A stretch of 64,000 nt of DNA from Thalassospira lohafexi (GCF_002844275.1 NZ_NXGX01000002.1:558001-622000); one strand, 5' to 3'. Positions 52,078 to 61,076 are shown, counted from the first letter of the stretch. A program made the numbers and translations. Notes: a model not told the origin generated them from the letters alone.

Positions 52078-52583
52078 GAAAGGCTCTCCCCACGGGCTGC
52101 GGCCAGATCCTTAAAGAAGGTCGCAATCGCCTGAAGCAACATCATAAACACGCCAAATGTCATGATCGACTTTATCGGCGTCATGGGTGGCGACCACGCC
52201 GAATAGCTGGTCTCGTTATATTGAAAAGCATAAGAGGTCGACGAAATGCCGCCATACAGCAAAAATGCCAGATAAAAGATCAGAAACAGGATTGTAATCG
52301 CATCAAGTCCGGCCTGTTTGCGCGGCGACAATGCGCCATACAGCAAATCCATCCGGACATGTGAGTCCAGTTGCATGGAATAGCCGCCCCCCAGCAGAAA
52401 ATACGACACCATGATAAATTGTGCGGCTTCCAGCGTCCAAAGAGCCGGGAACTCCATCAGCTTGGTGACCGAGGAATAAATAAGCACGGCAAGCATTGCG
52501 AAGATCAAATACATGGCAAACCGGCCAATAATCCGATTAACGCGATCCACCCATCTGACATAGGTTTTGATAAACTCAGGCAT
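52074..52583 (-). CDS. TRAP transporter small permease DctQ (system 3)
   Basis: 169 residues with four hydrophobic segments (about 20-40, 52-70, 92-115 and 135-155). YFLLGGGYSMQLDSHVRMDLLYG includes the family DSHVRMD motif. It is the first gene of the leftward TRAP 3 operon. Two TGTAA-N6-TTACA palindromes lie upstream, between it and the divergent rpiR gene. Confidence 0.9.
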   Translation of the reverse strand: MPEFIKTYVRWVDRVNRIIGRFAMYLIFAMLAVLIYSSVTKLMEFPALWTLEAAQFIMVSYFLLGGGYSMQLDSHVRMDLLYGALSPRKQAGLDAITILFLIFYLAFLLYGGISSTSYAFQYNETSYSAWSPPMTPIKSIMTFGVFMMLLQAIATFFKDLAAARGESLS

Positions 52584-52868
52584 TTAACGCCACTCCAACA
52601 TCTCCCAGTTTATAGGTCGTAACGGCCCGTAATGCCCCGGTCAGACGCAAACATACCTGTTGCCGTCCACACCATGTGCGGACAGATCCAGTATCGACGT
52701 CTGCTTTGAACGGAAAGACTTCAGGCCCTGACAACCCATATTACGCCCCCTTGAATGCACGCCCCCATGACGGGACATGCCGCGTGATAACCCGCCTCCC
52801 TGAAAGACCGAACAATCACCAAGTCATTGAATTATTTTGCTGCTTTTCGCGGCATGGGTTTAACCCTT

Positions 52869-52884
52869 TGTAATGAACGTTACA
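52869..52884. promoter_or_regulatory. RpiR-2 operator A (TGTAA-N6-TTACA)
   Basis: TGTAATGAACGTTACA is a perfect 5-bp inverted repeat around six bases, of the type bound by RpiR-family regulators. Its centre is 50 bp from that of operator B, five helical turns. Confidence 0.72.
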
Positions 52885-52918
52885 TGAATTCAATTTTCAT
52901 GACAAGAACATCAGTTGT

Positions 52919-52943
52919 TGTAAAATTCATTACAATCATTGTA
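52919..52943. promoter_or_regulatory. RpiR-2 operator B (TGTAA-N6-TTACA) with an overlapping palindrome
   Basis: TGTAAAATTCATTACA (52919-52934) has the same arms as operator A. Its right end overlaps a second palindrome, TACAAT-C-ATTGTA (52931-52943). It is 110 bp before the preferred rpiR start and so can serve autoregulation. Confidence 0.7.
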
Positions 52944-53043
52944 TTTGTATGACAGGCAGGTTAAACCGCGCCTGACCCTACCTATACAGGGGTATTTGAC
53001 CATTCTGGGTGGATGGTATGAACGGGGAAAGTTGCACTTGGAC

Positions 53044-53919
53044 GTGACGCAGCAGGACACAAAACCAACCGTCGCCGAACAAATCACGCAAAAGGCTGAT
53101 ACGCTGACGGCATCGGAACGCAAGCTGGCCCATGCCCTGCTTGGCAATTATCCAATGGCCGGGCTTGAGACGGTTGCGACTTTTGCTGATCGTTGCGGCG
53201 TTTCTGCCCCGACGGTCCTGCGTTTCGCCAGCAAAATCGGCTTTGACAGCTACCCCGACATGCAGGCCAGACTACGTGGTGAACTCGAAGCCCGCCTTCA
53301 GTCACCCTTGACCCGAAGCAGCCTGCCCCGGTCACGCAACCGGTCCAGCCATCCGATGGGTGAATTGCTTCATGAAATCGCCGAAGCAGCAACCAACAAC
53401 ATTCGAACCAGCCTTGCCAATATCAATCCGGCGGAATTGCAAAGTGCAATCGAACTGATCGGTGATTGCAAAGGATCGGTTTACTTGCTGGGGGGGCGTT
53501 TTACATCGGCACTGGCGGTCTATGCCTATGAACATCTTCGCACCATGCGAAGCCATGTCCGCCGTGTGTCGGGCCAAAGTGCAAAATGGGCAGAAGATCT
53601 TCTTGATATCGGCAAACGCGACGTTCTGGTTATCTTTGATGTTCGTCGCTATCAGTCTGATGTAATCGCCTTTGCCGAAGCCGCCTCAAAACAGGACGCA
53701 AAGATCATCCTGTTTACCGACCAGTGGCTAAGCCCCATCGCCCAGTTTGCCCGCCACGTTTTTCCGGTGCGCATCGAAACCGGCACGACATGGGACAGCT
53801 CGGCCGCCAGCATGGTCATGCTTGAAGCCCTGCTCGAAGGTGTCGGTCAACATAACCCTGACCAAGTTCGCGCGCGCATCAAACATCTTGAAGCTTTGCG
53901 CCGCCCCTCCCAACCATAA
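53044..53919 (+). CDS. RpiR family transcriptional regulator (HTH + SIS domain), TRAP 3 locus
   Basis: 291 residues from the GTG at 53044; earlier TTG starts (52996, 52939) would run into the operators. The HTH_6 head (about 8-80) has LTASERKLAHALLGNYP and CGVSAPTVLRFASKIGFDSYPD. The SIS domain (about 120-255) has VYLLGGRFTSALAVYAYEHL and VLVIFDVRRYQSDVIAFAEAA. RpiR members mostly sense phosphorylated sugars, yet the surrounding pathway is amine catabolism, so its ligand may differ. It probably controls the TRAP 3 operon, itself and the glutamine-synthetase operon. Confidence 0.9.
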   Translation: MTQQDTKPTVAEQITQKADTLTASERKLAHALLGNYPMAGLETVATFADRCGVSAPTVLRFASKIGFDSYPDMQARLRGELEARLQSPLTRSSLPRSRNRSSHPMGELLHEIAEAATNNIRTSLANINPAELQSAIELIGDCKGSVYLLGGRFTSALAVYAYEHLRTMRSHVRRVSGQSAKWAEDLLDIGKRDVLVIFDVRRYQSDVIAFAEAASKQDAKIILFTDQWLSPIAQFARHVFPVRIETGTTWDSSAASMVMLEALLEGVGQHNPDQVRARIKHLEALRRPSQP

Positions 53920-53982
53920 GTTCGGGGCCGCGCACCTCAAGAAAACCGCTCCCATACATCACATCACGTGTGTCAGCAGTAT

Positions 53983-55320
53983 CTAGTCGCGCAATCCACG
54001 CTTGGCCGTGGCCAGAACCCGGTCGATATAGGCATCCGATTGCCCGACATAATTGGCCGGATTACGCACCGCTGCCCAATCGACCGGCACATCGGTCAGT
54101 TTGGGCAATTCATCAAACAGGTTCGATTGATTGGCCGCCGACTGCGCCAAGCCGTCCTTGACCAATTTATCCGCCGCATCGCGCCCCACATGGTCGGCCA
54201 GCGCAAATGTCGCCGCCTCGGCCAGCATCGCACCGCGTGACAGATCAAGGTTGGCCACCATACGGTCCTGATTAACCTTAAGCGCGGGCACCATATCGAC
54301 TGCCTGCGCAAGTGCGGTTCCCGCCGCCATGATCATTTGCGGCAAGGTCAACCATTCCAGAAGCCAGCTTGACCCGGATCGTTCGTGATCATGAAGCTGC
54401 GACTGGGCAAAGGTTCCCAACTGACCGGCATTAAACCGCGCCAAAGTCACCAGCATTTCCGCCTGCACCGGGTTGGATTTATGGGGCATGGTCGATGATC
54501 CCCCACCCTTGCCCGGCTGGACTTCGGCAATTTCCGACTGTGCGAGTAAAACAAGGTCCTGCCCCATTTTACCAAGCGCGCCGGTTAACGCTGTTAACTG
54601 GCTGGCGAAATCCACCAAAACGTCGCGCTGCGCATGCCATGGCATGTCGCTGGTTTCAAGATCAAGTTCCTCGGCCAGATTGTTTTCAACCGCCGCGGCC
54701 TTACCCCCAAGGGATGCCAGCGTTCCCGCAGCCCCGCCAAACGACAGGCGCAGTAAATCATGCGAAAGCCCCTCAATCCGACGATCAATCCGCACCAACG
54801 GTGCTAACCAGCCCGCCGCCTTAAGCCCGAATGTCGTCGGCACCGCCTGTTGGGATCGGGTCCGCCCAATCATCACAGTGTTGCGGTGTGTTTCGGCAAG
54901 GGTTGAAAGCGATTTGGCCAGCTTGCGAATGCGCCGCCGAATGATCGAAATGACATCGCGTAGCCGCAAAACAAGCCCGGTATCAAACACATCCTGACTG
55001 GTCGCCCCGAAATGCACATAGCGCGCATCATCGCCACCAATTTCCGCCTTAAGCGCCTTGACCAGTGCCGGAACCGGCACGCCCGAACTTGCTGTACCCG
55101 CCGTCAAACTTGCCGGATCGGGTTGAAAATCGCGGCACACCTCGGCAATTCTGGTCGCACTTGCTTCGGGGATCACGCCCGCGCGCGCTTGGGCGGCGGC
55201 AAGGGCGGCCTCAAACAACAGCATCGATGCAATCTGCGCGCTATCCTCAAACAGCTCGGCGATTTCGCGGTCAGCGAAAAGATCGCCAAGCAGGGCGGAA
55301 TCAAAGGGCGAAATGGTCAT
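53983..55320 (-). CDS. pcaB: 3-carboxy-cis,cis-muconate cycloisomerase PcaB
   Basis: 445 residues from the ATG at 55320; a TTG at 55383 is further upstream and unlikely. The fumarase/aspartase superfamily signature is GGGSSTMPHKSNPV (about 265-278). The enzyme lactonises 3-carboxymuconate to 4-carboxymuconolactone in the beta-ketoadipate route. It comes after pcaF, but a terminator lies between them (55409-55439), so it may be expressed partly from its own promoter. Confidence 0.92.
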   Translation of the reverse strand: MTISPFDSALLGDLFADREIAELFEDSAQIASMLLFEAALAAAQARAGVIPEASATRIAEVCRDFQPDPASLTAGTASSGVPVPALVKALKAEIGGDDARYVHFGATSQDVFDTGLVLRLRDVISIIRRRIRKLAKSLSTLAETHRNTVMIGRTRSQQAVPTTFGLKAAGWLAPLVRIDRRIEGLSHDLLRLSFGGAAGTLASLGGKAAAVENNLAEELDLETSDMPWHAQRDVLVDFASQLTALTGALGKMGQDLVLLAQSEIAEVQPGKGGGSSTMPHKSNPVQAEMLVTLARFNAGQLGTFAQSQLHDHERSGSSWLLEWLTLPQMIMAAGTALAQAVDMVPALKVNQDRMVANLDLSRGAMLAEAATFALADHVGRDAADKLVKDGLAQSAANQSNLFDELPKLTDVPVDWAAVRNPANYVGQSDAYIDRVLATAKRGLRD

Positions 55321-55408
55321 CAGGCTTAATCCACCTTCATCAACAGGTGTGAAATCGGTTTGCGAGTGTCGCGCCACCAACACCGTTGGTCAACACCGCA
55401 AAAAACAA

Positions 55409-55439
55409 AGCCCCTGCCCGTCAACCGGCACAGGGGCTT
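55409..55439 (-). terminator. Rho-independent terminator between pcaF and pcaB
   Basis: Arms AAGCCCCTG (55409-55417) and CAGGGGCTT (55431-55439) pair over 9 bp. On the minus strand the stem is followed by TTTGTTTTTTG, a good T-run. It lies after the pcaF stop and before the pcaB start. Confidence 0.8.
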
Positions 55440-55460
55440 CGATTTAAAAATCAGTCAAGA

Positions 55461-56666
55461 TTAAACAGCTTCAAGCGCAATCGCGATGCCCTGACCAACA
55501 CCAATGCACATGGTCGCCAGCGCATATTTACCCCCGGTGCGTTTAAGCTGAAGGGCTGCCGTCCCTGCAATACGTGCGCCTGACATACCCAACGGATGAC
55601 CAAGCGCAATCGCCCCGCCATTGGGGTTCACACGCGCATCGTCGTCGGCAATGCCAAGATCACGAAGGGTCGCCAAACCTTGGGATGCAAAGGCTTCGTT
55701 CAACTCAATCACATCAAGCTGATCGGTGGTCCAGCCCAAACGCGCCAAAAGCTTTTTGCTGGCCGGTGCCGGGCCAAAGCCCATGATGCGCGGTGCAACA
55801 CCCGCCGTCGCCCCACCAACAACCTTGGCAATCGGCGTCAGGCCGTATTTTTTAACCGCTGCTTCGGACGCGATGATCAATGCCGCCGCGCCATCATTGA
55901 CACCCGATGCATTGCCCGCCGTCACCGACCCGCCTTCACGGAACGGGGTCGGCAATTTAGACAGCTTTTCCGCCGTCGTGCCCGGACGCGGATGTTCATC
56001 CTTATCGACAATAACCGGATCGGCCTTGCGTTGTGGAATGGTCACCGGGGTAATTTCCTCGCCCAGAATACCATTTTCCTGTGCCGCAACGGCTTTATCC
56101 TGTGATCGGGCGGCAAAGGCGTCCTGATCTTCGCGCGAAACTTTGAAATCCTCGGCGACGTTTTCACCAGTTTCAGGCATGGACTCCACGCCGTACTGTT
56201 TTTTCATCACCGGATTAACAAACCGCCAGCCAATCGTCGTGTCATAGATTTCCGCATTGCGCGAAAAGGCCGAGGTCGCCTTGGGCATCACAAACGGTGC
56301 ACGTGACATGCTTTCAACACCACCCGCAATCATCAAATCGGCTTCACCGGCCTTGATCGCACGCGCGGCAATAATGATCGCATCCATGCCCGACCCGCAA
56401 AGGCGGTTGACCGTGGTTCCGGTCACTGTTTCAGGCAAACCGGCCAAAAGTGCGGACATGCGTGCAACGTTACGGTTGTCTTCACCGGCCTGATTGGCAC
56501 AGCCAAAAATGATGTCTTCCACCGCGCCAAAATCGACACCGGGATTGCGGTCCATCAACACCTTAAGCGGAATAGCGCCCAAATCATCGGCGCGCACCTG
56601 CGACAGGCTGCCACCAAAGCGGCCAATCGGGGTGCGGATGTAATCGCAAATATATGCGTCAGCCAT
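55461..56666 (-). CDS. pcaF: 3-oxoadipyl-CoA thiolase PcaF
   Basis: 401 residues of the thiolase family. The acyl Cys is in NRLCGSGMDAI (about 90), and the second active-site region GHPLGMSGAR and the CIGVGQG cysteine are present. It cleaves 3-oxoadipyl-CoA with CoA to succinyl-CoA and acetyl-CoA, the last step of protocatechuate degradation. The position behind pcaIJ in the pca series supports this over a fatty-acid thiolase. Confidence 0.93.
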   Translation of the reverse strand: MADAYICDYIRTPIGRFGGSLSQVRADDLGAIPLKVLMDRNPGVDFGAVEDIIFGCANQAGEDNRNVARMSALLAGLPETVTGTTVNRLCGSGMDAIIIAARAIKAGEADLMIAGGVESMSRAPFVMPKATSAFSRNAEIYDTTIGWRFVNPVMKKQYGVESMPETGENVAEDFKVSREDQDAFAARSQDKAVAAQENGILGEEITPVTIPQRKADPVIVDKDEHPRPGTTAEKLSKLPTPFREGGSVTAGNASGVNDGAAALIIASEAAVKKYGLTPIAKVVGGATAGVAPRIMGFGPAPASKKLLARLGWTTDQLDVIELNEAFASQGLATLRDLGIADDDARVNPNGGAIALGHPLGMSGARIAGTAALQLKRTGGKYALATMCIGVGQGIAIALEAV

Positions 56667-56689
56667 GTTCTTGATCCTTGCTGGCAGTC

Positions 56690-57463
56690 TTACTGCTGGC
56701 CTTCATGGGCCTTGGCGGTACGGGCATGCAGTTCACGCAGAACTTTAAGCTCGTTTTCATTCGGGATCGGAGTTTGCGCAACTTCGTCTGCAAATTCAAC
56801 GTCCCAGCCGGTATTTTCGATGATATCTTCGCGTGTCACACCGGGATGGATCGACGTCACGATGAACTGTTTGCCCACCGGATGCGGTTCCATGATGCAA
56901 AGATCGGTAATCAAACGCGATGGTCCCTTGGTATCGACACCATAGGACGCGCGATCATCCCCGCCCGTGCCATGACCAAGCGAGGTGACAAAATCGATCT
57001 TTTGCACAAAACCGCGTTTGCTTTGCTTCATCACCAAAAACACTTCGCCGCAGCTCGTCGCAATCTCCGGCGCACCACCACCGCCCGGAAGGCGGACTTT
57101 GGGATCGTCGTAATCGCCAATCACAGTGGTGTTGATGTTGCCAAATTTATCAAGCTGCGCCGCGCCAAGGAAGCCGACCGAAATCTTGCCACCCTGTAGC
57201 CAGTAGCGGAACATTTCCGGCACGGCCACGGTGTTCATCGCCGTTTCACACAGCTCACCATCGCCGATGGACAACGGCAAGACATCGGGCTTGGTGCCAA
57301 TCGTGCCACTTTCATAAATCAATGTCAGTTCCGGCGCATGGGTCAACCGCGCCAGATTACAGGCCGCAGACGGCATACCAATACCAACAAAGCACACATC
57401 GTCGTTTTTAAGCGCGCGTGCGGCGGATACCGTCATCATTTCAGTCGGGGTATAGTCAACCAT
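56690..57463 (-). CDS. pcaJ: 3-oxoadipate CoA-transferase subunit B PcaJ
   Basis: 257 residues from the ATG at 57463, with GGAGAAAA upstream. The class I CoA-transferase beta subunit carries the catalytic glutamate in LIYESGTIG (about 55). GGGGAPEIATSCGE is the glycine-rich part. With PcaI it moves CoA from succinyl-CoA to 3-oxoadipate. It is 14 bases after pcaI. Confidence 0.93.
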   Translation of the reverse strand: MVDYTPTEMMTVSAARALKNDDVCFVGIGMPSAACNLARLTHAPELTLIYESGTIGTKPDVLPLSIGDGELCETAMNTVAVPEMFRYWLQGGKISVGFLGAAQLDKFGNINTTVIGDYDDPKVRLPGGGGAPEIATSCGEVFLVMKQSKRGFVQKIDFVTSLGHGTGGDDRASYGVDTKGPSRLITDLCIMEPHPVGKQFIVTSIHPGVTREDIIENTGWDVEFADEVAQTPIPNENELKVLRELHARTAKAHEGQQ

Positions 57464-57477
57464 GATCTTTTCTCCGC

Positions 57478-58332
57478 TTACGCTTTGTTGGCGCGACACT
57501 TGGCCGCGAAATCTTCGGGCCCGCCATTCATCACATGTTCTTCGATCCAGGCGGTAAACGCCTCACGATCGCGCGCAATCGGGTCCCACGCCTTATAAAA
57601 CGCATTGTCACGCTTGTAATATCCTTGGGCATAGGACGGATGTGCGCCACCCGGCACCTCGACAATCGCGGTCACGGCCCAATTCGGCAGCATCACGGCA
57701 TTTGGCGAAATATCACCAAAATCATCGACAATCTCTTCGACCGTGATGATCGATTTCTTGGCGGCCAGAACGGCTTCTTTTTGCACGCCGACAATGCCTT
57801 CAAACAGGACATCGCCCTTTTTGTTGGCTTTCTGCGCATGCACAACCGTCGCATCCGGGCGGATTGACGGCACCGCGGCCAAACTTTCGCCAGTGAACGG
57901 GCATTCGATGAACTTGATGTTCTTGTTCACACGCGGCAATTCCGCACCACGGTATCCTTTAAACACCGCACACGGCAGGCCCGCCGCCCCGGCGTCATAG
58001 GCATTTGCCATCGCCGCATGACTGTGTTCTTCGATTTCAAGTTTATGCGGCCAGTGTTCCTGAACCGCTTCGCGCAGACGATGCAACGATCCAACCCCGG
58101 GATTACCACCCCATGAGAACACCAGTTTCTTGGCACATCCCGCCCCGATCAACTGATCGTAAATCACATCTGGCGTCATCCGGATCAGGGTCAAATCCTT
58201 GATCCCCTGACGGATCACTTCATGCCCGGCGGCATGCGGGATCAGATGGGTGAACCCTTCCATCGCGATGGTGTCGCCATCCTTAATGCAGGATGCGACG
58301 GCTTCTTTAAGCGTCATGAAACGTGCAACCAC
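57478..58332 (-). CDS. pcaI: 3-oxoadipate CoA-transferase subunit A PcaI
   Basis: 284 residues from the GTG at 58332, chosen because AGGAG sits eight bases upstream; the next ATG (58317) has no ribosome site. The sequence TIAMEGFTHLIPHAAGHEVIRQG is the class I CoA-transferase alpha-subunit CoA-binding region, and FSWGGNPGVGSLHRLREA follows. It partners PcaJ. A 141-base gap with a hairpin separates it from pcaG. Confidence 0.92.
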   Translation of the reverse strand: MVARFMTLKEAVASCIKDGDTIAMEGFTHLIPHAAGHEVIRQGIKDLTLIRMTPDVIYDQLIGAGCAKKLVFSWGGNPGVGSLHRLREAVQEHWPHKLEIEEHSHAAMANAYDAGAAGLPCAVFKGYRGAELPRVNKNIKFIECPFTGESLAAVPSIRPDATVVHAQKANKKGDVLFEGIVGVQKEAVLAAKKSIITVEEIVDDFGDISPNAVMLPNWAVTAIVEVPGGAHPSYAQGYYKRDNAFYKAWDPIARDREAFTAWIEEHVMNGGPEDFAAKCRANKA

Positions 58333-58413
58333 GGCAAAAACTCCTGTGGTATCAAACCAACAAAACAGAACAAACGCGGGGCCAGAGCCCCCGATAACGT
58401 TAGGAATAAGGGT

Positions 58414-58462
58414 CGATGGCTGTGACAGCTGGCTTTCCCCAAAGCAGCACCCACAGCCATCG
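58414..58462 (-). other. Stem-loop between pcaG and pcaI
   Basis: CGATGGCTGTG (58414-58424) pairs perfectly with CACAGCCATCG (58452-58462) over 11 bp with a 27-nt loop. It starts 13 bases after the pcaG stop (minus strand). There is no T-run, so processing, stabilisation or attenuation between the dioxygenase and transferase parts of the operon is likely. Confidence 0.65.
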
Positions 58463-58474
58463 CGCCAGATCGAC

Positions 58475-59062
58475 TTACACGTCGAAGAACACGGTTTCCG
58501 CATTCCCCTGCATGTGGATATCGATCCGGTATTCAATCCCGGTCGACGTTTCGACACGCTTGGCAATCAAGGTGTCGCGACGATCGGCGGGTACTGATTG
58601 CAGGACATCGTCCTTGGCATTCAACGCGGCCTCATCATCGAAATAAAACCGGGTAAAGGCGTGGACAAGCATGCCGCGCATAAAGACAATCACATTGACA
58701 AACGGTGCCTTGGCATCTTCGACGACCCCCGGTTTGATCGTCTCAAACCAGAACCGGTTATCGGCATCCGTGCCCGTCCCGCAACGGCCAAGGCCGCGGA
58801 AACCGCTATCGGCAACATCAACCGGATTTTCGCTGTAAACACCATTGGAGTCGGCCTGCCAGATTTCGATCATCGCATCATTTACGCGATTACCTTCTCC
58901 GTCAAAAACGGTGCCAGTGATGCGGATGTGCTGCCCATCGGCATCCGGGCCGGCAACGGTCGGATTGACGATATCGCTAAAGTCGTATCCATACTGTCCA
59001 GCGGTCAGGCCATAGGCGAAATACGGGCCAACCGTCTGTGAGGGGGTTTCACCATATGCCAT
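58475..59062 (-). CDS. pcaG: Protocatechuate 3,4-dioxygenase alpha subunit PcaG
   Basis: 195 residues of the intradiol dioxygenase fold. The start is TPSQTVGPYFAYGL, a typical PcaG N-terminus, and MIEIWQADSNGVYSENP and IKPGVVEDAKAPFVNVIVFMRGM follow. The alpha subunit lacks the iron ligands but builds the (alpha-beta-Fe) protomer with PcaH and contributes to the active-site wall. It starts 4 bases after pcaH ends. Confidence 0.94.
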   Translation of the reverse strand: MAYGETPSQTVGPYFAYGLTAGQYGYDFSDIVNPTVAGPDADGQHIRITGTVFDGEGNRVNDAMIEIWQADSNGVYSENPVDVADSGFRGLGRCGTGTDADNRFWFETIKPGVVEDAKAPFVNVIVFMRGMLVHAFTRFYFDDEAALNAKDDVLQSVPADRRDTLIAKRVETSTGIEYRIDIHMQGNAETVFFDV

Positions 59063-59065
59063 GAC

Positions 59066-59767
59066 TTAATTCTCCATCGGGGTGCCGTTGCGTCCGCGAA
59101 GGACAATGTCAAACTGATAACCAAGGGCAAAGCCCTCCTCGGTCTTCTCAATCGAGAATTTGGCAATCAGGCGTTCACGCGCCGCCGCATCCTTGGTCTC
59201 AAGGAAGATCGGATCAAGATCAAGCAACGGATCGCCCGGAAAATACATCTGGGTGACAAGACGGGTGGCAAACCCCGGACCAAACACCGACAGATGGATA
59301 TGGTTTGGACGCCACGCGTTGAAATGGTTGCCCCACGGATAGGCCCCCGGCTTGATCGTATAGAACATGTAATTACCGTTGGCATCGGTCATGCACCGGC
59401 CCGATCCCCGGAAATTCGGATCAAGCGGTGCGTCATGCTGGTCAACCTTATGCACATAACGCCCGGCCGCATTGGCCTGCCAGACTTCGACAACAATATC
59501 AGGCTGCGGGCGGCCATCGGTATCAAGCACACGCCCATGCACCACAATGCGCTCGCCAAGCGGCGCACCATTGGTAATGCCGTTTTTGGTCAGATCGAAA
59601 TCAAGTTCGCGCACCGATGCCGGGGCAAAGCGCGGGCCTGTCCCCTCGGTCAATCCTGATTTGATCGCAAGGGGCGCGCGCGACGGGCCACGCAACAAGG
59701 TGGACTTGTAACCCGGCGCAATAAGCGGGGCGTGGGATCCCCAATCACGCGGTTTGAAAACGGACAT
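59066..59767 (-). CDS. pcaH: Protocatechuate 3,4-dioxygenase beta subunit PcaH
   Basis: 233 residues from the ATG at 59767 with GGGAGAG upstream. All four ferric-iron ligands are visible: Tyr104 (AGRYVHK), Tyr143 (KPGAYPWG), His156 and His158 (WRPNHIHLS). It cleaves the ring of protocatechuate between the two hydroxyls to give 3-carboxy-cis,cis-muconate. It pairs with PcaG, encoded next. Confidence 0.95.
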   Translation of the reverse strand: MSVFKPRDWGSHAPLIAPGYKSTLLRGPSRAPLAIKSGLTEGTGPRFAPASVRELDFDLTKNGITNGAPLGERIVVHGRVLDTDGRPQPDIVVEVWQANAAGRYVHKVDQHDAPLDPNFRGSGRCMTDANGNYMFYTIKPGAYPWGNHFNAWRPNHIHLSVFGPGFATRLVTQMYFPGDPLLDLDPIFLETKDAAARERLIAKFSIEKTEEGFALGYQFDIVLRGRNGTPMEN

Positions 59768-59771
59768 GTGA

Positions 59772-60164
59772 CTACTCTCCCTTGGGCGCCGCGTCGATCT
59801 CGGCATAGGTTTGTTTGGCAATGCGGAATGCCGTATTGGCGGCGGGAACACCGGCATAGACCGCAACATGCATCAGGGTTTCACGGATATCATCACGCGT
59901 CGCCCCGGTATTGAGTGTCGCGCGAATGTGCATGGCAAGTTCTTCTTCATGACCAAGCCCCGCCAGAAGCGCGATGGTCACAATCGAACGTTCACGCTTG
60001 GTGAATTTGTCACTTGTCCAGACACCGTTCCAGACATTTTCAGTGATATAGCGCTGAAAACCTTCGTCAATTTCGGTGATGTTTTTCGATGCACGATCCA
60101 CATGCGCATCGCCCAAAACAGAACGGCGGGTTTTCATGCCAACGTCATACCGGCTCTCAGACAA
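59772..60164 (-). CDS. pcaC: 4-carboxymuconolactone decarboxylase PcaC
   Basis: 130 residues, normal length for the all-helical PcaC family. GFQRYITENVWNGVWTSDKFTKRERSIVTIALLAGLGHEEELAMHI is the signature region in outline, with the proton-shuttling Glu and His in GHEEELAMHI. It converts 4-carboxymuconolactone to 3-oxoadipate enol-lactone. Its start overlaps the pcaD stop by eight bases. Confidence 0.94.
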   Translation of the reverse strand: MSESRYDVGMKTRRSVLGDAHVDRASKNITEIDEGFQRYITENVWNGVWTSDKFTKRERSIVTIALLAGLGHEEELAMHIRATLNTGATRDDIRETLMHVAVYAGVPAANTAFRIAKQTYAEIDAAPKGE

Positions 60165-60957
60165 GGTTATTCTCCTTGGTAAATCGGTCGATCAACCGGG
60201 TAAGCTGTTCCGGGGTTTCGATGCATGGCAAATGCCCGACCCCGTCGATCAGTTCAAATGTCGCATTCGGAATCATGTCCGCCATCGCGCGCACCACATC
60301 GAGCGGCGTTGCAAGGTCAACTGATCCACAGACGCATAAGGTCGGCACAGAAATTTTGCCCGCCGCATCGCGCAAGTCCCCGTCGCGAAGTGCGACACAG
60401 GTACCGATATAGCCATCTGCGGTCGTGCGAACCAGCATGTCGCGATACATCGCGGTTTCAAGCGGACGGTTGGCACGGAAATCGGGCGACAACCAGCGTT
60501 CCATGATCGCATCGCCCAGAACCTCGATCCCGTCGGCCTTGATCGCCTCAATCCGGCTGTTCCAGCCATCATAATCGCCAAGTTTCGATGCGGTATCACA
60601 CAGGATCAGGCCACGAATACGTTTGGGCTGCTCGGCGATAACTTTCTGGGCAATCAAACCACCCACCGACAGACCGCAAATGATCACCTGATCAAGACCA
60701 AGATGATCCAGCAACCCGATCAGGTCATTGGCATGCAGCGAAACGTCATATGGCGCATCACCAATCCCTGAAAGCCCGTGACCGCGCTTGTCATAGGTCA
60801 CAATGTTAAACCGGTCCGAAAGCCCGGCAACAACATCGTCCCAGATCCGCAAATCGGTACCGAGAGAATTCGAAAAAACCAGCACCGGTCCGTCTTTTGG
60901 GCCGGTCTGGGCATAATGGATATGTGTCCCGTTGATCGGGGCGACGTGTAAACTCAT
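60157..60957 (-). CDS. pcaD: 3-oxoadipate enol-lactonase PcaD
   Basis: 266 residues, alpha/beta hydrolase with the nucleophile in CGLSVGGLIAQ (about Ser96), an SLGTDLRIWDDV start segment typical of PcaD, and a late GVGHLPCIE His. It hydrolyses the enol-lactone to 3-oxoadipate. It is first in the leftward pcaDCHG-IJF(-B) series, divergent from pcaQ. Confidence 0.94.
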   Translation of the reverse strand: MSLHVAPINGTHIHYAQTGPKDGPVLVFSNSLGTDLRIWDDVVAGLSDRFNIVTYDKRGHGLSGIGDAPYDVSLHANDLIGLLDHLGLDQVIICGLSVGGLIAQKVIAEQPKRIRGLILCDTASKLGDYDGWNSRIEAIKADGIEVLGDAIMERWLSPDFRANRPLETAMYRDMLVRTTADGYIGTCVALRDGDLRDAAGKISVPTLCVCGSVDLATPLDVVRAMADMIPNATFELIDGVGHLPCIETPEQLTRLIDRFTKENNLV

Positions 60958-61002
60958 GTCGTTTCCACCCTGACTATTTCGCCCTACATTCTCAGACGGT
61001 TT

Positions 61003-61076
61003 TGGTTATGTAAAATGATGATTTGCGTATTTTGCATAACTATATAAGTATACAAGCATCGTAAATAACATAACCG
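61003..61076. promoter_or_regulatory. PcaQ-type operator region between pcaD and pcaQ
   Basis: Half-site TGGTTATG is at 61003-61010 and CATAACC at 61069-61075. In between, TTATGTAAAAT (61006-61016) pairs with ATTTTGCATAA (61029-61039) with 10 of 11 bases. The ATAACC/GGTTAT hexamer is the one reported for PcaQ sites in Rhizobiales. The site would let PcaQ activate pcaD and control itself. Confidence 0.68.

Larger units (their letters stand above)
52584..53043. other. Divergent regulatory region between TRAP system 3 and rpiR
   Basis: About 460 bases without a supported gene. The left 280 bases (52584-52865) are GC-richer and show nothing I can name. The right part is AT-rich and holds two 16-bp operator-like palindromes and a 13-bp one. 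A possible TTG start and short frame for the regulator at 52939 crosses these sites, but I reject it in favour of the GTG at 53044. Confidence 0.6.

Noticed and set aside
52939-53043. Longer RpiR protein starting at a TTG
   Set aside because: The extra 35 residues look like translated operator DNA and have no family similarity; the GTG at 53044 gives a normal RpiR N-terminus.
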